This document shows positions 8,601 to 19,139 of a stretch of DNA of 64,000 bases, piece by piece; position 1 is the first letter of the stretch, and each line of letters opens with the position of its first letter. Both the position numbers and the translations under genes were made by a program. The stretch comes from Ustilago trichophora (lineage: Eukaryota; Basidiomycota; Ustilaginomycetes; Ustilaginales; Ustilaginaceae). The notes beneath the pieces were generated by a model, which was not told the origin of the DNA, searched no databases, and saw only the letters and a program-made list of their open reading frames with translations. The stretch is from assembly GCA_900323505.1 (NCBI GenBank), contig OOIN01000006.1, positions 1 to 64,000 on the forward strand, written 5' to 3'.

Positions 8601-10415
8601 ATGAAGGCAGCATCTCGTTCCCTCACACGTGCCGGCGGAACCATTCGCTCGGTCCCACTTCGACACCTCTCAGCACCCCTCCTTACCACGTCCCACAGAG
8701 CATCCACCAATTCTAATTTCACCTTGGCACAAACACAACTCGGTCAACACCGTAACCTCTTTGGCCTCTCACTCTTTGGCGGCAAGAAAGACAAGAAGAA
8801 CGACCCATTCGCCCTCCCACCCCGTGCTGCCAAGAAACCCCTGCTGGCACAGGATGACCTCTTCCACCCTTTCTCCAAGTCGCCCATCCCTTCGATTCGT
8901 GCCCGCGGCGAACGTATTCGCTCGCTGGCGCCTTGTCCCGTCAGCATGAGCAAGTACAAAGTGCGTCGCCTGGTCAATTTTGAGTGCCCCGACTGCGGTT
9001 GGCCCACGCACTACAGCGAGAAGGAGTGGGCAGAGGACACCGAGCACGGCAAATACGTAGCTCGTTTGCGCGAAGCCAACGAGGACGAACACGATCTGCG
9101 CAGCGGTCGCGAGATGGCCGAATTCAAGCTGCCAGGTCCACAGGGCTTCGAGGAAACCATCAACATGTCCAACTGGGACGTGTTCTTCTACACGAGAAAC
9201 TTCAACTCGATAGAGTCCGATCGCAGTCGCAGGCATGTCAGCAAGCTGTTAACGTTCCCCACCACCATGGGCGCTGTGATCCACGAGAACAGCCCTTATA
9301 CCAAGAAATCGCGCAGACTCACGCACGAAGGTTTAAGGAGCATGATCGCTCTGCGACAGACACTGCACCCTGAGGCTGGCGACAAGCCTTCTTTGGACAA
9401 GATGAGGATCTTTGTTGTCGGTGCCAGAGCAGAAAGCACGCTGCCGCCAGCAGTGTGGGACCAGCTCACTTACATGTTCCCCGGCGTGCCCCTCCATCTC
9501 TTCCTGATTGGTCCTGAGGCGCATATCCCGAGCGAGAAGCAGATCCAGACGCAGGAGCGTGCGGGTCCAGGTTCGGGTGGCATCTCGATGCACAAGGGTC
9601 GTGTCCGCAAGTCCAACTATGGCGTGCCGAGCCGCACCGTTGTCGTGTCCGAGGGTTTGACGATCACCACGATTCAGTCCAAGTATGAGGACGTCCATGC
9701 GCAGCTGGAGCCCTTCGATGCATACACAGATGTGTTCTTCGCCTTCAGCCCCGGTTTCGGATTCCCTTCGCAGATCGCTGTGGAAGAAGCTGACAAGGCG
9801 AGACAGGAGGACCGCGACCACGAAGCACACTTTGCTCGCGCCAAGAGTACCTACCACGCCGCTGGAGCTGAGAGCGCCGAATCTACCGAGGCTTCTGCCC
9901 AGAAGGCAGCCGATGACGCTGTAGAGCTGGCCAAAGCACAGATCGCCGAGCAGCAGGAGCATATCAATGGCGCTGCCGCCTCGGAAGCACCGAGCAGGGC
10001 TGCCTACACTGTCGATGCAACATCCTCTCCTGAGGGCGGTGATATCCCCTCTGAAGAGCCTGCGCCAGTCCTCACCTCGCCCGATGGGCACACATTCACC
10101 GCGCTCACCGCTGCCCCCGTTGTCCAGGCGCAGCGTGAGTGGGCGCGAGCCATCGGCCAGATTCTCTCCACCCGATGCGCCCTCATCGCAACGGGCTTCT
10201 CGCCTGCCGATGTCGAGCGAGATGTGCTCGCCTTCGAGAGCGTCGACGGGGTGCGGGGAGAGTTTGACTGGCTGATCACGCCAGGTGAGAACGTTTTTGC
10301 CTCGCAGCAGTGGGCCGTAGCTGACTTTGACCCGCGTGTCGCTGTCAAGGCCAACTGGGGTCTCTGGGCAGTACGAGGAAAGAGGTACGATATTCAGGGT
10401 CCTACAGGGCACTAG
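8601..10415 (+). CDS. MSS51: Mss51-like mitochondrial COX1 translation activator
   Basis: 604 residues from the Met at 8601. The frame is open upstream to 8349, but those codons look like leader sequence. The N-terminus is basic and Ser/Thr-rich, as expected for mitochondrial import, and carries RNLFGLSLFG typical of the family. A zinc-binding region at 110-140 reads PCPVS... then FECPDCGWPTHYSEKEW. The conserved body follows (NMSNWDVFFYTRNF, LTFPTTMGAVIHE, PYTKKSRRLTHEG). Mss51 activates COX1 mRNA translation and couples it to cytochrome-oxidase assembly. The two Cys-Pro motifs at 112 and 129 match the CPX heme-regulatory motifs known for the yeast protein. An Ala/Glu-rich insertion lies at about 400-500. 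It is convergent with UXS1. Confidence 0.9.
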   Translation: MKAASRSLTRAGGTIRSVPLRHLSAPLLTTSHRASTNSNFTLAQTQLGQHRNLFGLSLFGGKKDKKNDPFALPPRAAKKPLLAQDDLFHPFSKSPIPSIRARGERIRSLAPCPVSMSKYKVRRLVNFECPDCGWPTHYSEKEWAEDTEHGKYVARLREANEDEHDLRSGREMAEFKLPGPQGFEETINMSNWDVFFYTRNFNSIESDRSRRHVSKLLTFPTTMGAVIHENSPYTKKSRRLTHEGLRSMIALRQTLHPEAGDKPSLDKMRIFVVGARAESTLPPAVWDQLTYMFPGVPLHLFLIGPEAHIPSEKQIQTQERAGPGSGGISMHKGRVRKSNYGVPSRTVVVSEGLTITTIQSKYEDVHAQLEPFDAYTDVFFAFSPGFGFPSQIAVEEADKARQEDRDHEAHFARAKSTYHAAGAESAESTEASAQKAADDAVELAKAQIAEQQEHINGAAASEAPSRAAYTVDATSSPEGGDIPSEEPAPVLTSPDGHTFTALTAAPVVQAQREWARAIGQILSTRCALIATGFSPADVERDVLAFESVDGVRGEFDWLITPGENVFASQQWAVADFDPRVAVKANWGLWAVRGKRYDIQGPTGH

Positions 10416-10576
10416 TCTGATAGCGTATGGTGCAATCACAACTCACGTTCACGGATAACATCAGCAACTCTTCCTGACTGTGCCTGTGTGTCTAATGGTG
10501 ACATTTGCTTCAAAGTTGTGTGCCCTTTACAAACATGAACTTTCTGAGATCTATTCTGTAGTGAGAGGTTGCCAGA

Positions 10577-12478
10577 TCAGAGCGACCCCTCCTTGATACG
10601 CTCCCAATACCATCTTGTCATCTCCTGCAGACCGTCTTGGAGATTCCACCTCGGATACCAGTCTAGCAGACTCGTCGCGCGTGTGATGTCCGGCTTGCGC
10701 TGCTTCGGGTCGTCCTTTGGCATAGCGAAGAAGCGGATTTCCGACTTTAGCGTGCTCTCCTCAACAGCGGGGTTCGAAGCATTGGGATCTTGAGCTTTCA
10801 CCGTAGCGACGCATTTCTGAACGAGCTGAACGAGTTCCAAAATGGTGAATTCGGCCGGGTTACCTAAATTGACTGGTGTGTGGACGTCAGATCGGTGTGA
10901 GTTAGGTGCGAAGTAGGAAGATGGTTCGGTTTTATCCGTGGGAGCGGGAGTGTCGACGGAGGTCGTGGAAGGAATGATGGTGTCTGCAGCTTCCGTCATT
11001 ATGTCTGCCGCCTTTAACGCTGCTGCATGTTGGCCTTGAGGCTGCGGAGGCGATGCGGTTGCAGGGAGCGCTTCAGCATTCATCAGCGATATCAAGCCAT
11101 CGATAAGATCGTGGATGAACATGAAACTTCTCGTCTGCGATCCATCTCCGAACACCGTCAGTGGCTCCCCGCGCAACGCTTGAAGGATCAAATTGCTCAC
11201 CACACGTCCGTCGTGGGGATGCATACGTGGGCCGTAGGTGTTGAAAATTCGTGCTACTCTCACATCCACCCCGTCCTGATAATAGTATCCGTAGGTGAGT
11301 GTCTCCGCTACGCGCTTTCCTTCATCATAGCAGGCGCGAGGGCCAACCGGGTTGACATTGCCGTTGTACGTCTCGGGCTGTGGGTGCACGTCGGGATCGC
11401 CATATACCTCTGAGGTGCTCGCAAGCAGGAATCTCGCTTTGGTGCGCTTTGCCAGTCCCAAAGAGTTGAGCGTGCCCAAAAAATTGGTCTTGATGGTCTT
11501 GATCTGGTTCGCCTGGTAAGAGATGGGACTGGCAGGGCAGGCGAGGTGATAGATCTGATCAACTTCGATGATGAGGGGTTCGACGACGTCGTGTCGGATC
11601 AGCTCAAAGTTGGGGTGTCCAACCCATTGCGAGACATTGCTCTTTTGGCCGGTGAAAAAGTTGTCGATGACCAGCACTTCGTGGCCCATGAGCATGAGTC
11701 GGTCGACCAGGTGGGAGCCGACGAAACCGGCACCTCCGGTCACAAGGATGCGCTTCTTCTCTTCGACGGGGAGAACTCGCGTGGGAAGGTAGCCGTATGA
11801 TGTAGGTGGAGCAATGGTAGCGGATCCGATTAGACTGGGATTTGGTACGATGCGTTCAAGACCGAGACCGAAGGAAGATGCTATTGATCCAGGTGCAGCG
11901 TGGATGTAGCTCAGCTGGCGTTGCTGGAGGTGAGAAGTGGAAGGGGATGCTGATTTCGATGCAGGATCTTGTTGCGCTGTCTGCAGCGATGGCAAGGCCG
12001 AAGCTTGCGCCTGTGCTTGGGCAAGGATGCTAATGTGCGATTCCGGATGAGCATGAGGTACGTTGTGCGACCAGAACGACGAAGCCGCGGGTCTGGATGG
12101 CCTGGAAGGGTTGCTATCCGCACGAGCGTGGTGTTGCCAATTGGTGAGCGTGGCTGAATCTGGCGATTGATTTCGTTCCAAGCTTCTGGATTGGTCTGCA
12201 TGAGGAGATGACTGGTGGACCGATACCTCGGAAGCAGGCACAAGAATGCCAGATCCCAATGCTGGCCTGTAGTACAGCGAACGAAGGTGATCTAAAGGCA
12301 CATGGTGGTCTGGCGGTGCCTGGTGGAGATTGGCAATGTCGCCTACGTCGATCGGATCGCCCTGTGATCCATTCATCTGTCCCAGATCTACGTGTTGCCG
12401 AAAAGGGGGGATGGAAGCAGATGGCAAGACTGCCTCGAAAGGTGAAGACGGTATTGTACCGTCTGTTGACAGGTTCAA
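10577..12478 (-). CDS. UXS1: UDP-glucuronate decarboxylase (UDP-xylose synthase)
   Basis: 633 residues. An N-terminal extension of about 240 low-complexity residues has no clear membrane segment. The extended short-chain dehydrogenase domain starts at [16 protein letters not shown]; the NAD-binding glycines are at 248-254. The catalytic Ser/Tyr/Lys are in STSEVYGDP (about 354) and YDEGK (384-388), followed by [20 protein letters not shown]. The enzyme converts UDP-glucuronate to UDP-xylose for xylosylated glycans and glycolipids. A Ser/Thr/Pro-rich insertion of about 66 residues (469-534) interrupts the fold just before [15 protein letters not shown]. The tail RKPDITRA...WYPRW is typical of the family. 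Confidence 0.95.
   Translation of the reverse strand: MNLSTDGTIPSSPFEAVLPSASIPPFRQHVDLGQMNGSQGDPIDVGDIANLHQAPPDHHVPLDHLRSLYYRPALGSGILVPASEVSVHQSSPHADQSRSLERNQSPDSATLTNWQHHARADSNPSRPSRPAASSFWSHNVPHAHPESHISILAQAQAQASALPSLQTAQQDPASKSASPSTSHLQQRQLSYIHAAPGSIASSFGLGLERIVPNPSLIGSATIAPPTSYGYLPTRVLPVEEKKRILVTGGAGFVGSHLVDRLMLMGHEVLVIDNFFTGQKSNVSQWVGHPNFELIRHDVVEPLIIEVDQIYHLACPASPISYQANQIKTIKTNFLGTLNSLGLAKRTKARFLLASTSEVYGDPDVHPQPETYNGNVNPVGPRACYDEGKRVAETLTYGYYYQDGVDVRVARIFNTYGPRMHPHDGRVVSNLILQALRGEPLTVFGDGSQTRSFMFIHDLIDGLISLMNAEALPATASPPQPQGQHAAALKAADIMTEAADTIIPSTTSVDTPAPTDKTEPSSYFAPNSHRSDVHTPVNLGNPAEFTILELVQLVQKCVATVKAQDPNASNPAVEESTLKSEIRFFAMPKDDPKQRKPDITRATSLLDWYPRWNLQDGLQEMTRWYWERIKEGSL
10877..11074 (-). 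other. In-frame 66-codon insertion in UXS1
   Basis: Codons 469-534 encode a Ser/Thr/Ala/Pro-rich stretch between LISLMNA and PVNLGNP, which are nearly adjacent in ordinary family members. I see no clear GT...AG pair that would remove it exactly, so I treat it as a disordered loop and not as an intron. Confidence 0.6.
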
Positions 12479-12683
12479 AGAAGAACAACGTCGGGTTGTG
12501 GTCGGGAATCCGCATCTTCCTTCTAGAATTCAAATTAATCTATTTTTTATCACATAAGAAAAAGTGTTCCAAAAAAGGGGCAAAAATGGCGAGTGCAAGG
12601 CAATCAATGCACGTCACCTCCACCCCGCTTTGTGGAGTGTGAAACGTTCATACTCTCCTCATTCTCATCGTGCATCCTTCACA

Positions 12684-12724
12684 CCACCATCGCCATCACC
12701 ATCGCCATCACCATCGCCATCACC
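12684..12724. repeat. 12-bp repeat CACCATCGCCAT
   Basis: Three and a half copies of CACCATCGCCAT in the 292-base divergent promoter between UXS1 and the NAPE-PLD-like gene, about 50 bases upstream of the latter's ATG. Probably part of its 5' leader. Confidence 0.85.
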
Positions 12725-12770
12725 TTACCTCCTCAGACATACTCTCATACACCAAAAGGAAAACATATAG

Positions 12771-14735
12771 ATGACAGGTGCACCACAAGTCGCGCCGCTG
12801 GCAGCGGATATCAAGTTCCACATACCTAAAGATGACCTCCCACCAAGTCATCACGTGCTTGCCCCCGCCCCTGGCACCACCCTCTCGTCCTACTTGCCGC
12901 ACTGGGATCCGCGACCCACCTCATCCACTATTCAGCAGACCAGCAGCTCAGAATCCAACACTCAGAATCTAGAAGACGGCAGCGACTACAGCAGCGGCCA
13001 AAACATCACCTGCCTTCCCAACTCGATAGCCCTCGTCGATTCGAATAAAGTCGTTCGCATCGGCTTTCGCAACCCGTGGCCGAGCTGGCACAAACCCACA
13101 ATGGCAGAAGTCTGGCAAGGTCTCGAGTGGGGAGAGGATCATGATCCTGCCATTGACTATGCCATGCAGGATGCGGATGTTGCCAAAGGTGTGGGTGCTG
13201 GTCAGCAAGGTGCAGATGCGTCGTTGGATCCATACCTAGACAGCCGTCCGGGAACGCCGGATTTAGATGATACAGAGCAAGGAGCGAAAAGAGATCTGGA
13301 AAGCCACTCCATCTCATTTGCACAAAGAACCATACCTGCTGTGCCATACTCTAGACAACAAAAAATCAAGATGGCATCCAAGCAGCTGCTCACCATTCAA
13401 GAGCCGGATTTCACGTTCAATGACTCGAGCAAGAACCTCAAAGCTACCTGGCTTGGACATGCAGGTGTCCTCGTGCAGCTTGCCCCGCTGAATCCCAACA
13501 AGCAGCCTATCCGCGTGCTCTTCGATCCGATCTTCTCCCAGAGGTGCTCTCCCACGCAAGTCGCTGGTCCGATCCGTTCCTACGCCGCACCATGTCCCAT
13601 TTCGAGCCTACCGCCCATCGATATTGTGATCATCTCCCACAACCATTACGACCATCTCGACTATGATACCATCAAAGAGTTATGGACTGCCAACAAGGAT
13701 CGGATCCGGTTCGTCGTCCCCCTCGGCAACAAGGTCTGGTTCGACGGTGCAAATGCTGCCAGTGGTGGCGAAGCATCGCTCCAGTCTGCGTCGACGACAG
13801 CTTCCTCTTCGACGTGGTCTCTCGCTCCGTCTGTGACGAATGCCGCGACGACGTCGAATCTCTCCATCCCGTCAGAGAGGGTGACCGAGTTGGACTGGTG
13901 GGATGAAATTCATCTCACTCAGCCCGGGAGTGAGGCGAACAAGGTATTGCGGGTGGTCTGTACCCCCGCTCAGCACGGATCCGGACGATACGGTGTCGAT
14001 GCGAATTGTGCCCTTTGGTCGTCTTGGTTCCTCGAGCATCCAGGTACAAAAGTCGACCCGACACCGAGTAGGATCTTCTTTGGCGGCGACACAGGATGTC
14101 AATTCCACGGTCGATCGTTCCCTCCAGCCCCGCTCCGACCGGCTGAAAACGGTTCAGAAGACGCTACACCTGCATCTGAAGTCAGCTCACTGGGCGAGAG
14201 TGCTACTCCACCCGACCTAACGCACAACCCCACGTACCGAGGCGGAACGCGACTTCAACAAGACGTAGAAGAAGACTACCCGGCATGTCCAGCATTTGAA
14301 GAGATCGTTGCCCGTCTTGGCGTACCCAACTTCCTCATGCTTCCTATTTCGGTCGGTGCCACCATCTCGTTCCTGCGCTCTTACGTGCCCTTGCCCGATT
14401 CCATTTCTCCCTTCCCCAGAATATCCTCAGGTTTGACAGCTGCAAACCACATGCCACCCTGGGACGCTGTTGGAGTCTTTGACAGGATGACCTCTCACAA
14501 GGACGCATCCGGGAAAGAAGATGCCGTATGCATGGCTATTCACTGGGGAACATTCATCTCTGGACCAGAGGAAGTGTTGAAAACACTCGGACAGCTCAAG
14601 TGGGCATGTGAACAGCACAATGTCCACTTTGGTAGGTCGGAAGATGCTCTGCCTGCAAAAGGCAAGGAGAAAACGGGAAAGGTAGGAAGGAAGACCTTTA
14701 TTGCGCTCAATCATGGGGCTAGTCTTGTCCTTTAG
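12771..14735 (+). CDS. FMP30: NAPE-PLD/Fmp30-like metallo-beta-lactamase-fold phospholipase D
   Basis: 654 residues. The zinc-hydrolase fold begins near 225 (TWLGHAGVLVQL). The dinuclear-metal motif HxHxDH is ISHNHYDHLD (H290, H292, D294, H295). Further ligands are expected in TPAQHGSGR, FFGGDTGC and AIHWGTF. Family members hydrolyse N-acyl-phosphatidylethanolamine to N-acylethanolamine and phosphatidate, and the yeast member Fmp30 is mitochondrial. The N-terminal 220 residues and two internal Ser/Ala-rich loops (about 335-375 and 470-510) enlarge it beyond the roughly 400 residues usual for the family. The metal motif is intact, so activity is likely. The symbol is by family only. Confidence 0.88.
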   Translation: MTGAPQVAPLAADIKFHIPKDDLPPSHHVLAPAPGTTLSSYLPHWDPRPTSSTIQQTSSSESNTQNLEDGSDYSSGQNITCLPNSIALVDSNKVVRIGFRNPWPSWHKPTMAEVWQGLEWGEDHDPAIDYAMQDADVAKGVGAGQQGADASLDPYLDSRPGTPDLDDTEQGAKRDLESHSISFAQRTIPAVPYSRQQKIKMASKQLLTIQEPDFTFNDSSKNLKATWLGHAGVLVQLAPLNPNKQPIRVLFDPIFSQRCSPTQVAGPIRSYAAPCPISSLPPIDIVIISHNHYDHLDYDTIKELWTANKDRIRFVVPLGNKVWFDGANAASGGEASLQSASTTASSSTWSLAPSVTNAATTSNLSIPSERVTELDWWDEIHLTQPGSEANKVLRVVCTPAQHGSGRYGVDANCALWSSWFLEHPGTKVDPTPSRIFFGGDTGCQFHGRSFPPAPLRPAENGSEDATPASEVSSLGESATPPDLTHNPTYRGGTRLQQDVEEDYPACPAFEEIVARLGVPNFLMLPISVGATISFLRSYVPLPDSISPFPRISSGLTAANHMPPWDAVGVFDRMTSHKDASGKEDAVCMAIHWGTFISGPEEVLKTLGQLKWACEQHNVHFGRSEDALPAKGKEKTGKVGRKTFIALNHGASLVL

Positions 14736-14866
14736 AACCACCAGGACCGTCCTATGCGATGATAAGGATACGGATGCTCAGTCAAATCATGTTGTCACGG
14801 TATCAGATGCAGATGAGGACAGGAATCATATTGCTGAAGAGACCATGCAGGGAATATACCACAGAA

Positions 14867-17800
14867 TCAATGCTTATCAGATCCATCGGGGGTTTCAGTC
14901 TTCATCTCGGTGTGCGAGCCGGGTGTGCCATGCGACCCGGGCTGCTGCTGTTGCTGTCCGTTGTGGTCCATGCCGTGCGAGCTCTGTGCAATGGCCTCGA
15001 TCAATCCGCCCCAGGGCAACAAGCCCCAGTCGCTTGGAACGCCAGTAGCGCTGGCTGGACCAGTGCCATTGGTGGCCGAAGCGTCGGCAGTTCTGCCAGC
15101 AGCGTCGTTGTTGGAAGAGCCCGCATTGTTGTTACCGCCACCAAAGCCATTGAAGTTGCCCGGCGTGTTGAGCGCGCGAAGGTGTGGGTGTGCGCTAGGC
15201 TGAAAGTTGGGGATGCCACTGTGTTCTGCAGACGAGGTTGCAGGAATGTTGATCGAGTTGGTTGTGCTGCTACGGGCAAGCCCTGAAGTCGAGGGTGCGG
15301 ACGAGGTTGCTGCATTGGCTGTCACGTTGGGCGATGGACCAGACGAGCCGGGAGGAGGCGTGTTGAAATAAGATGTGATGTCAAAGCCGGCCGCAGAGTC
15401 AAAGCCCATGCTATTGGAGGTGTGACTGGGGCCGAATCCGAGGCCAGAACCGGCGTTGAAATTGAGTGCATCGTTGGGCGTAGGATTGAGCATGCCAAAG
15501 CTAGGCTCGTATCCACCGAGTTGGTCAAAGATGCTCTGTGCGAGGTCGGTGGCTGCATCGCTCGTGGTGCCTGTCGACACGGTGCCGAGCGCCAGACCGG
15601 GAGCAGGAGCACCGCTGCCGTTGCCAAAGAGACCTGCAAACGGTGGAGGTGTGATGCTGTCTGTCGTGTTGACCGAGCCGGCGCGAGCCAGTTGCGGATT
15701 GCTTCCTTTGGACCCGCTGAGCAGCATAGCCGAGCTGAAGGCTGCAGTGCCCACACCGGCGGTGCCTTCGTTGCTGCTCTCTCGCTTGTCTTTGCTGCGG
15801 CCCTTCTCTCCACTTCCCTTTGCTTTGGATCCCTCGCCGCCTCCGACCTTTTTGGCGCCTGTGGCAGATGTTGCGCACCACGTTGGGTCGCGTGCCTTGG
15901 CCCGGAACAGCTCGATGATCTTGACTTCACGCTTACTGCACTGGTCCGCTTCGCCTTCACGGTGCTTGTGCAGTTCAATGAACTCGTCGAGATACGACAA
16001 AAAGTCGGGCGCTTCGGGACCGTTGGGGTCGAGCAGAAGCGCGATACCGATCATCATGGTGGCGTTGAAGAGGCGGTAAAGACCGCCCATGTGGACCTTG
16101 CGTGCGCGCTCAGGCTCCCACTTGACATCTTTGCGGTACTCTTGACGCACCCTGCGATCTGCTTTTGCACTCTCGAAGGCAGCCTTGCGCGAGTGCGAGT
16201 ACTTTTCCGAGTTGCGCAATACGTATGGCCTGTGCAAGGCGATGCGGACGTAATGATATTCAATGTTGAGCAGATAGCGGTGGAGCGGGAGCCAGGGGCA
16301 CACGGTGTCGAACTCCTTGTTGGTGTCAGGGCCGGTGCCGGTAGTTGCCTTGTCAACGCGATAGATGTCGGGGATGTCTTTGCGGAACTTCTCGAGCTCC
16401 TCGTCGAGGGCAACGACGTCTGCGTATCGACGGGGGCTAGCGAGGTTCTGGAAGTGCTCGACGATCTTGCCTGTGAGGCGAGTGAGTTCGTGGCGAATAG
16501 CGACGAAGAGGAAGACACCAGGCGGAGTGTTGGGACGGGGCCTGGTGCGAGGGACGTACGGCCGAGCTGATCGCGGCATGGTGTCAATGTCGACATCGGA
16601 AGGTGGGAGGGTGTCACAGTGGAACTCTTGGATTGCTTGGGGTCGTCCGAGCAAGATGCTTGTAGTCTTGTCCATGTAGAAGATGATGGCCCAGAGTCGA
16701 CGCCTGCGTTCGGTGGTGATGGCGTCAAGACCAAGCTTGCTTCCGTCTCGGTGCAGACCGATGGCTTGCGCAGCACGAATGGCGTTGCCGAGGAGCGACC
16801 AGCTCTCTGCGCTCTGACGCTGGCATATCAGGAAGCGGGCTGCAAAGAGATGGGCGAGCACGAGGTCGATGTGGTCGACACGAATGGTGGAGGCAATGTT
16901 GATGGTGCGTCTGCATGCGTGATACAGGCGGACAGCGCCCTTCTTGGCCTCTGTTTCGCTACCAAGGGCCTCTGGAAGGGAGCGCATTGCGGTAGCCAGG
17001 ATGGCGAAAAGGAAGGCTAAGAAGGGAACATGCCTTGCGCCATCATCACCGCGCTCCTCTTTTGCATTGCCCCACCTGAATTCCATGAGCTCGTCGTAAG
17101 ATTGACGGAAGGTGCCCTCGTGAATGGGGAGTCGAGTGTGATTGATGTCGCGGAAGTAGATGTCGAGGAGGCGGTCAGTGTCGGCCTTGGAAGGGAGCGA
17201 GTTCATGAGATCGCTGAGGATGTTTTCGGGAGCGCCACCTTCGTGAATGAGACGATGAAGCTTGACGGAAGCGGGGAATCGAGGGAAGTTGGCGCCGAGC
17301 TCGAGACGTTCGCCGTTGATCTCTGTCTCGATGACGCCACGGCTGACCGAGGGAAGCGCGAGGGCGCCGAACCAACTGTCGCCATCGCGGGCCAAGCCAC
17401 CCTCAAGCGGATTGCCGCCGAGATCGTAGCGAGGACCATTGTTGAGTTTGGTGGAATCGATGACTTCGCCCTTGGAGGCGGCGATGGCCTGTGCTTCCGA
17501 GTTGAAGAGTTCCTCTCGTTCGATGCCTCGTGCGGTGCTGGGACGGATGATCCTTCTGCGCTTCTTTGGTTTGGATCTAGAGGCAGCGGAGGGGTCATTT
17601 GCATCTGGCTCTTGCTCCTCGTCGCTTGAGACCATTTCGACAAAGGCAGCCATCTGGCCTCGCGAGTCTTTGAGTTCCTTGGCGAGCTCTGCATGTGCAA
17701 TGGCAAGGCCTTCGACAATGTCTTCGAGTCGTTGGACCCTGTCGCGCATATCGCCGAACTGATCACCATCCTCGAAAGGTCGACAGGTGTCACCGAGACC

Positions 17801-18217
17801 TCGGTCAATGCATGGTTGGCAGGGGGTTTGACGATCACACTTGTGCTTGCGACGATGGCACTCTGCACAACTGTAATGGATGCGCTTCCTCTTGCGTTCT
17901 CTCTTGCTGCCTAGTGAAGCGGCGACGGCATCTGCGACGGTACCATGTTGGCGTGCAGCTGCCAGCTTTGCAGCGAGAGCGGCAGTAGCGGGGCGACTGG
18001 GGCCGGCGTTGGCACCAGCAGCGGCGGCTTTGGCGACCGAGGATGAAACTGAGCTGTTGCCATTGCTCAGAGTACGATCGGGAGTGGCGGTGCCAGAGGG
18101 TGAGCGTGCGCGCGGAGACACCGAGCTGGAAGCGCTGCCAGCGTCGGGCGGGCCGAAGTTGGTAGGCTGACTTGCCGTGGAAGGGCCTGGATGCGGTGCA
18201 ATAGGTTTTGGCTGCAT
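14867..18217 (-). CDS. Zn2Cys6 fungal transcription factor
   Basis: 1116 residues from the second Met (MQPKPIAPHP); an upstream Met adds 17. The binuclear zinc cluster has spacing C-x2-C-x6-C-x5-C-x2-C-x8-C (CAECHRRKHKC to TC), preceded by basic KRERKRKR and followed by a short coiled coil (RVQRLEDIVEGL) for dimerisation. A fungal-specific transcription factor domain covers roughly 350-750, with RLPIHEGTF, GNAIRAAQAIGLHRDGS and RRRLWAIIFYMD. The C-terminal 300 residues are Gly/Asn/Ser/Gln-rich, probably an activation region. The target pathway is not evident. Convergent with the NAPE-PLD-like gene. Confidence 0.93.
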   Translation of the reverse strand: MQPKPIAPHPGPSTASQPTNFGPPDAGSASSSVSPRARSPSGTATPDRTLSNGNSSVSSSVAKAAAAGANAGPSRPATAALAAKLAAARQHGTVADAVAASLGSKRERKRKRIHYSCAECHRRKHKCDRQTPCQPCIDRGLGDTCRPFEDGDQFGDMRDRVQRLEDIVEGLAIAHAELAKELKDSRGQMAAFVEMVSSDEEQEPDANDPSAASRSKPKKRRRIIRPSTARGIEREELFNSEAQAIAASKGEVIDSTKLNNGPRYDLGGNPLEGGLARDGDSWFGALALPSVSRGVIETEINGERLELGANFPRFPASVKLHRLIHEGGAPENILSDLMNSLPSKADTDRLLDIYFRDINHTRLPIHEGTFRQSYDELMEFRWGNAKEERGDDGARHVPFLAFLFAILATAMRSLPEALGSETEAKKGAVRLYHACRRTINIASTIRVDHIDLVLAHLFAARFLICQRQSAESWSLLGNAIRAAQAIGLHRDGSKLGLDAITTERRRRLWAIIFYMDKTTSILLGRPQAIQEFHCDTLPPSDVDIDTMPRSARPYVPRTRPRPNTPPGVFLFVAIRHELTRLTGKIVEHFQNLASPRRYADVVALDEELEKFRKDIPDIYRVDKATTGTGPDTNKEFDTVCPWLPLHRYLLNIEYHYVRIALHRPYVLRNSEKYSHSRKAAFESAKADRRVRQEYRKDVKWEPERARKVHMGGLYRLFNATMMIGIALLLDPNGPEAPDFLSYLDEFIELHKHREGEADQCSKREVKIIELFRAKARDPTWCATSATGAKKVGGGEGSKAKGSGEKGRSKDKRESSNEGTAGVGTAAFSSAMLLSGSKGSNPQLARAGSVNTTDSITPPPFAGLFGNGSGAPAPGLALGTVSTGTTSDAATDLAQSIFDQLGGYEPSFGMLNPTPNDALNFNAGSGLGFGPSHTSNSMGFDSAAGFDITSYFNTPPPGSSGPSPNVTANAATSSAPSTSGLARSSTTNSINIPATSSAEHSGIPNFQPSAHPHLRALNTPGNFNGFGGGNNNAGSSNNDAAGRTADASATNGTGPASATGVPSDWGLLPWGGLIEAIAQSSHGMDHNGQQQQQPGSHGTPGSHTEMKTETPDGSDKH

Positions 18218-18268
18218 CTTTTTCGTGTCGTACTGTGACGAAAAAAAAGGGGGGCAAGGTTGGAGCAA

Positions 18269-19139
18269 AGATGATTGCTCTGTGTCGTGGTGTGTGACAA
18301 TGAGCCTTTTGCCGCTTTGGTGGGAGCAGAGCGGCTAATCGAAAAAGGAAACCCAAGGTCAAAGCGGGAGATGAGTAGAGGAAAGGGTTGGTTGCCGTAA
18401 AGAGAATCGTCGGGTCACACGCCGATGTGATCGGTGGGAATGGTAGCGTTATCGTGCCGCATACAAGGCTGCGGACCTTGTATGGTTGCAAGGTGTGATG
18501 AGATGGTGGATGGTGTTACAGTGCTCTGTTGTCACTCAACAAGGAGACGGGATTGACTGTCTGTGGTTTGGAAGCTTCCGCCATCTCTGCTCTCATGGTT
18601 CTGCTCTCTGGTGCAGCTGCAACCAGAGGGGCGAGAGGAGAGAGAAGGTCACAAGGCCCTGATTTCTAATTTGCCGCGCACTCAAAAATCGACCAAATAC
18701 AAATCTCAAATCACCGATTCGCCCTTTCCCACCAAAATTTGTATTGGAGCTGCTTCAATTTGGGAGACATCCGTTGGCAGCTCAGCCCGATTGCCCCGCT
18801 TAGCAAAATCAAAATGACAAGGAGGACCCTTGTGGGATTGGCTTTTGCTTTGCTGCTCTGGCTGCCAAGAAGACAGGAGCGTGACTCGCTTTTGTTGCCC
18901 CAAAATCTTTCCCGCCATGTGGACCCTTGATTCCAGCAAAGTTGGCCGGCCAACACCTCGACCTACAGTAATCATTCCGATTCCGTGACAGATATATATA
19001 TATATATATATATGAACGCACACACACATACAGACAGCACAAACATGTATGAGTCGCATACATTTGATTGCCTTCAGATACACTCAAAGCGTGGTTCTAA
19101 TATCAAAGTCTCTCGTGACAGGTTCCTGTTCACCACTTG
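18269..19139. other. Intergenic, promoter side of the Zn2Cys6 gene
   Basis: About 870 bases between the 5' end of the Zn2Cys6 gene and the 3' end of the DUF4188 gene. It contains an alternating TA run at 18991-19013 followed by a short CA run. No coding feature supported. Confidence 0.6.
18991..19013. repeat. (TA)n microsatellite
   Basis: Uninterrupted alternating A/T of about 23 bases, immediately followed by ACACACACAT. Confidence 0.9.

Noticed and set aside
9333..10439. 368-codon minus-strand frame opposite MSS51
   Set aside because: Antisense shadow of a GC-biased gene; no domain, and the plus-strand gene is clearly conserved.
15422..16570. 382-codon plus-strand frame opposite the Zn2Cys6 gene
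   Set aside because: Antisense shadow created by third-position GC bias of the conserved transcription-factor domain.
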